A stretch of DNA of 64,000 bases from Anoxybacteroides rupiense (GTDB taxonomy: Bacteria > Bacillota > Bacilli > Bacillales > Anoxybacillaceae): assembly GCF_014196195.1 (NCBI RefSeq), contig NZ_JACIDF010000010.1, positions 1 through 64,000 on the forward strand. Reading direction: 5' to 3'. Below are positions 63,873 through 64,000 of this stretch, piece by piece. Positions within the stretch are counted from its first letter, which is position 1. Each line of letters opens with the position of its first letter. The position numbers and the translations under genes are program-made. The notes beneath the pieces are model-generated. The model did not search any database and had not been told where the DNA came from. It was given only the letters and a program-made list of their open reading frames with translations.

Positions 63873-64000
63873 TTAGAACAATGATAATTGTTCGATTTCT
63901 TCACTTTCGCACTGTTGTACTTCTTCTTTAGGTTTTTCTGATTCATAAACCTCTTGTTGAGATGTATTATGGTGTCGTTGGTAGGCGCTGCAATAGTTTT
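63873..64000 (-). CDS. C-terminal end of an unidentified protein, partial
   Basis: On the minus strand an open frame enters from the right edge and ends at TAA 63873-63875. It reads NYCSAYQRHHNTSQQEVYES, then EKPKEEVQQCESEEIEQLSLF. The acidic, Gln-rich tail with final LSLF is protein-like; such tails occur on some transposases and DNA enzymes, but the family cannot be named. Confidence 0.45.
   Translation of the reverse strand, partial: NYCSAYQRHHNTSQQEVYESEKPKEEVQQCESEEIEQLSLF

Noticed and set aside
1-64000. CRISPR arrays, tRNA and rRNA genes
   Set aside because: No regularly spaced direct repeats and no recognisable tRNA or rRNA sequence were seen by eye.

Overview
The window looks like the chromosome of a thermophilic Bacillaceae species of the Geobacillus/Parageobacillus/Anoxybacillus type. 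This is inferred from Bacillus-style gene sets (LiaFSR, AnsR-AnsA-AspA, YozG-YoaS-YoaT, YfmQ, FosB), strong GGAGG ribosome sites, frequent GTG/TTG starts, moderate base composition, and IS200/IS605 and IS256 elements like those common in Geobacillus. No rRNA, tRNA or CRISPR array was seen.

Layout. 1-4016: 5' part of a very large secreted YD/RHS-repeat protein (WapA type) that runs off the left edge. 4443-8360: a chemoreceptor and a globin-coupled HD-GYP phosphodiesterase. 8605-12270: a LiaIH-like and LiaFSR envelope-stress locus. 12435-15849: SGNH hydrolase, aldo/keto reductase, and an MFS pump divergent from an HxlR regulator with a triple 19-bp operator. 15912-20386: ansA-aspA-malic enzyme, divergent from ansR, with TTCGCGAA operators. 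20722-23371: LCP protein and an MFS transporter. 23488-25261: an IS200/IS605 element with intact TnpB and damaged TnpA. 25456-30459: fosB, nitrilase, MocR-type regulator and small proteins. 30918-32423: mqo. 33023-46012: a 4-hydroxyphenylacetate (HPA) catabolic cluster on the minus strand (hpaF, hpaG split in two, symporter plus DUF485, a RibF-like protein, hpaC, hpaD, hpaB, hpaE, DapA-type aldolase) with a divergent LysR regulator. 46359-51155: lipoprotein, Nudix, glutaminase and two decayed membrane genes. 51595-57071: iron-type alcohol dehydrogenase and a Fur-linked siderophore ABC transporter. 57632-59247: yoaT-yozG-yoaS. 59516-62259: a flavoprotein and a FeoB-like GTPase permease behind a Zur-like box. 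62603-63622: a second Zur-like box in front of a zagA/yciC start that is cut and fused to an IS256 transposase remnant. 63873-64000: C-terminus of an unidentified gene.

How genes work together. The HPA genes encode hydroxylation (HpaBC, FADH2 dependent), ring cleavage (HpaD), dehydrogenation (HpaE), isomerisation (HpaF), decarboxylation (HpaG1/G2) and aldol cleavage (DapA-type). No HpaH hydratase is seen. The ansA-aspA-malic enzyme genes would turn asparagine into aspartate, fumarate and then, through malate, pyruvate.

The most interesting candidate is the flavoprotein/FeoB-like pair. A 16-bp Zur-box core (CGTAATGATTACTATT) sits in front of it and again in front of the truncated zagA, which suggests a zinc-starvation metal-uptake or redox system rather than ordinary ferrous iron transport. 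Also notable are miniature IS200/IS605-like hairpins (TTTAAC...hairpin...GGTTCAT) that supply the stop codons of three unrelated genes.
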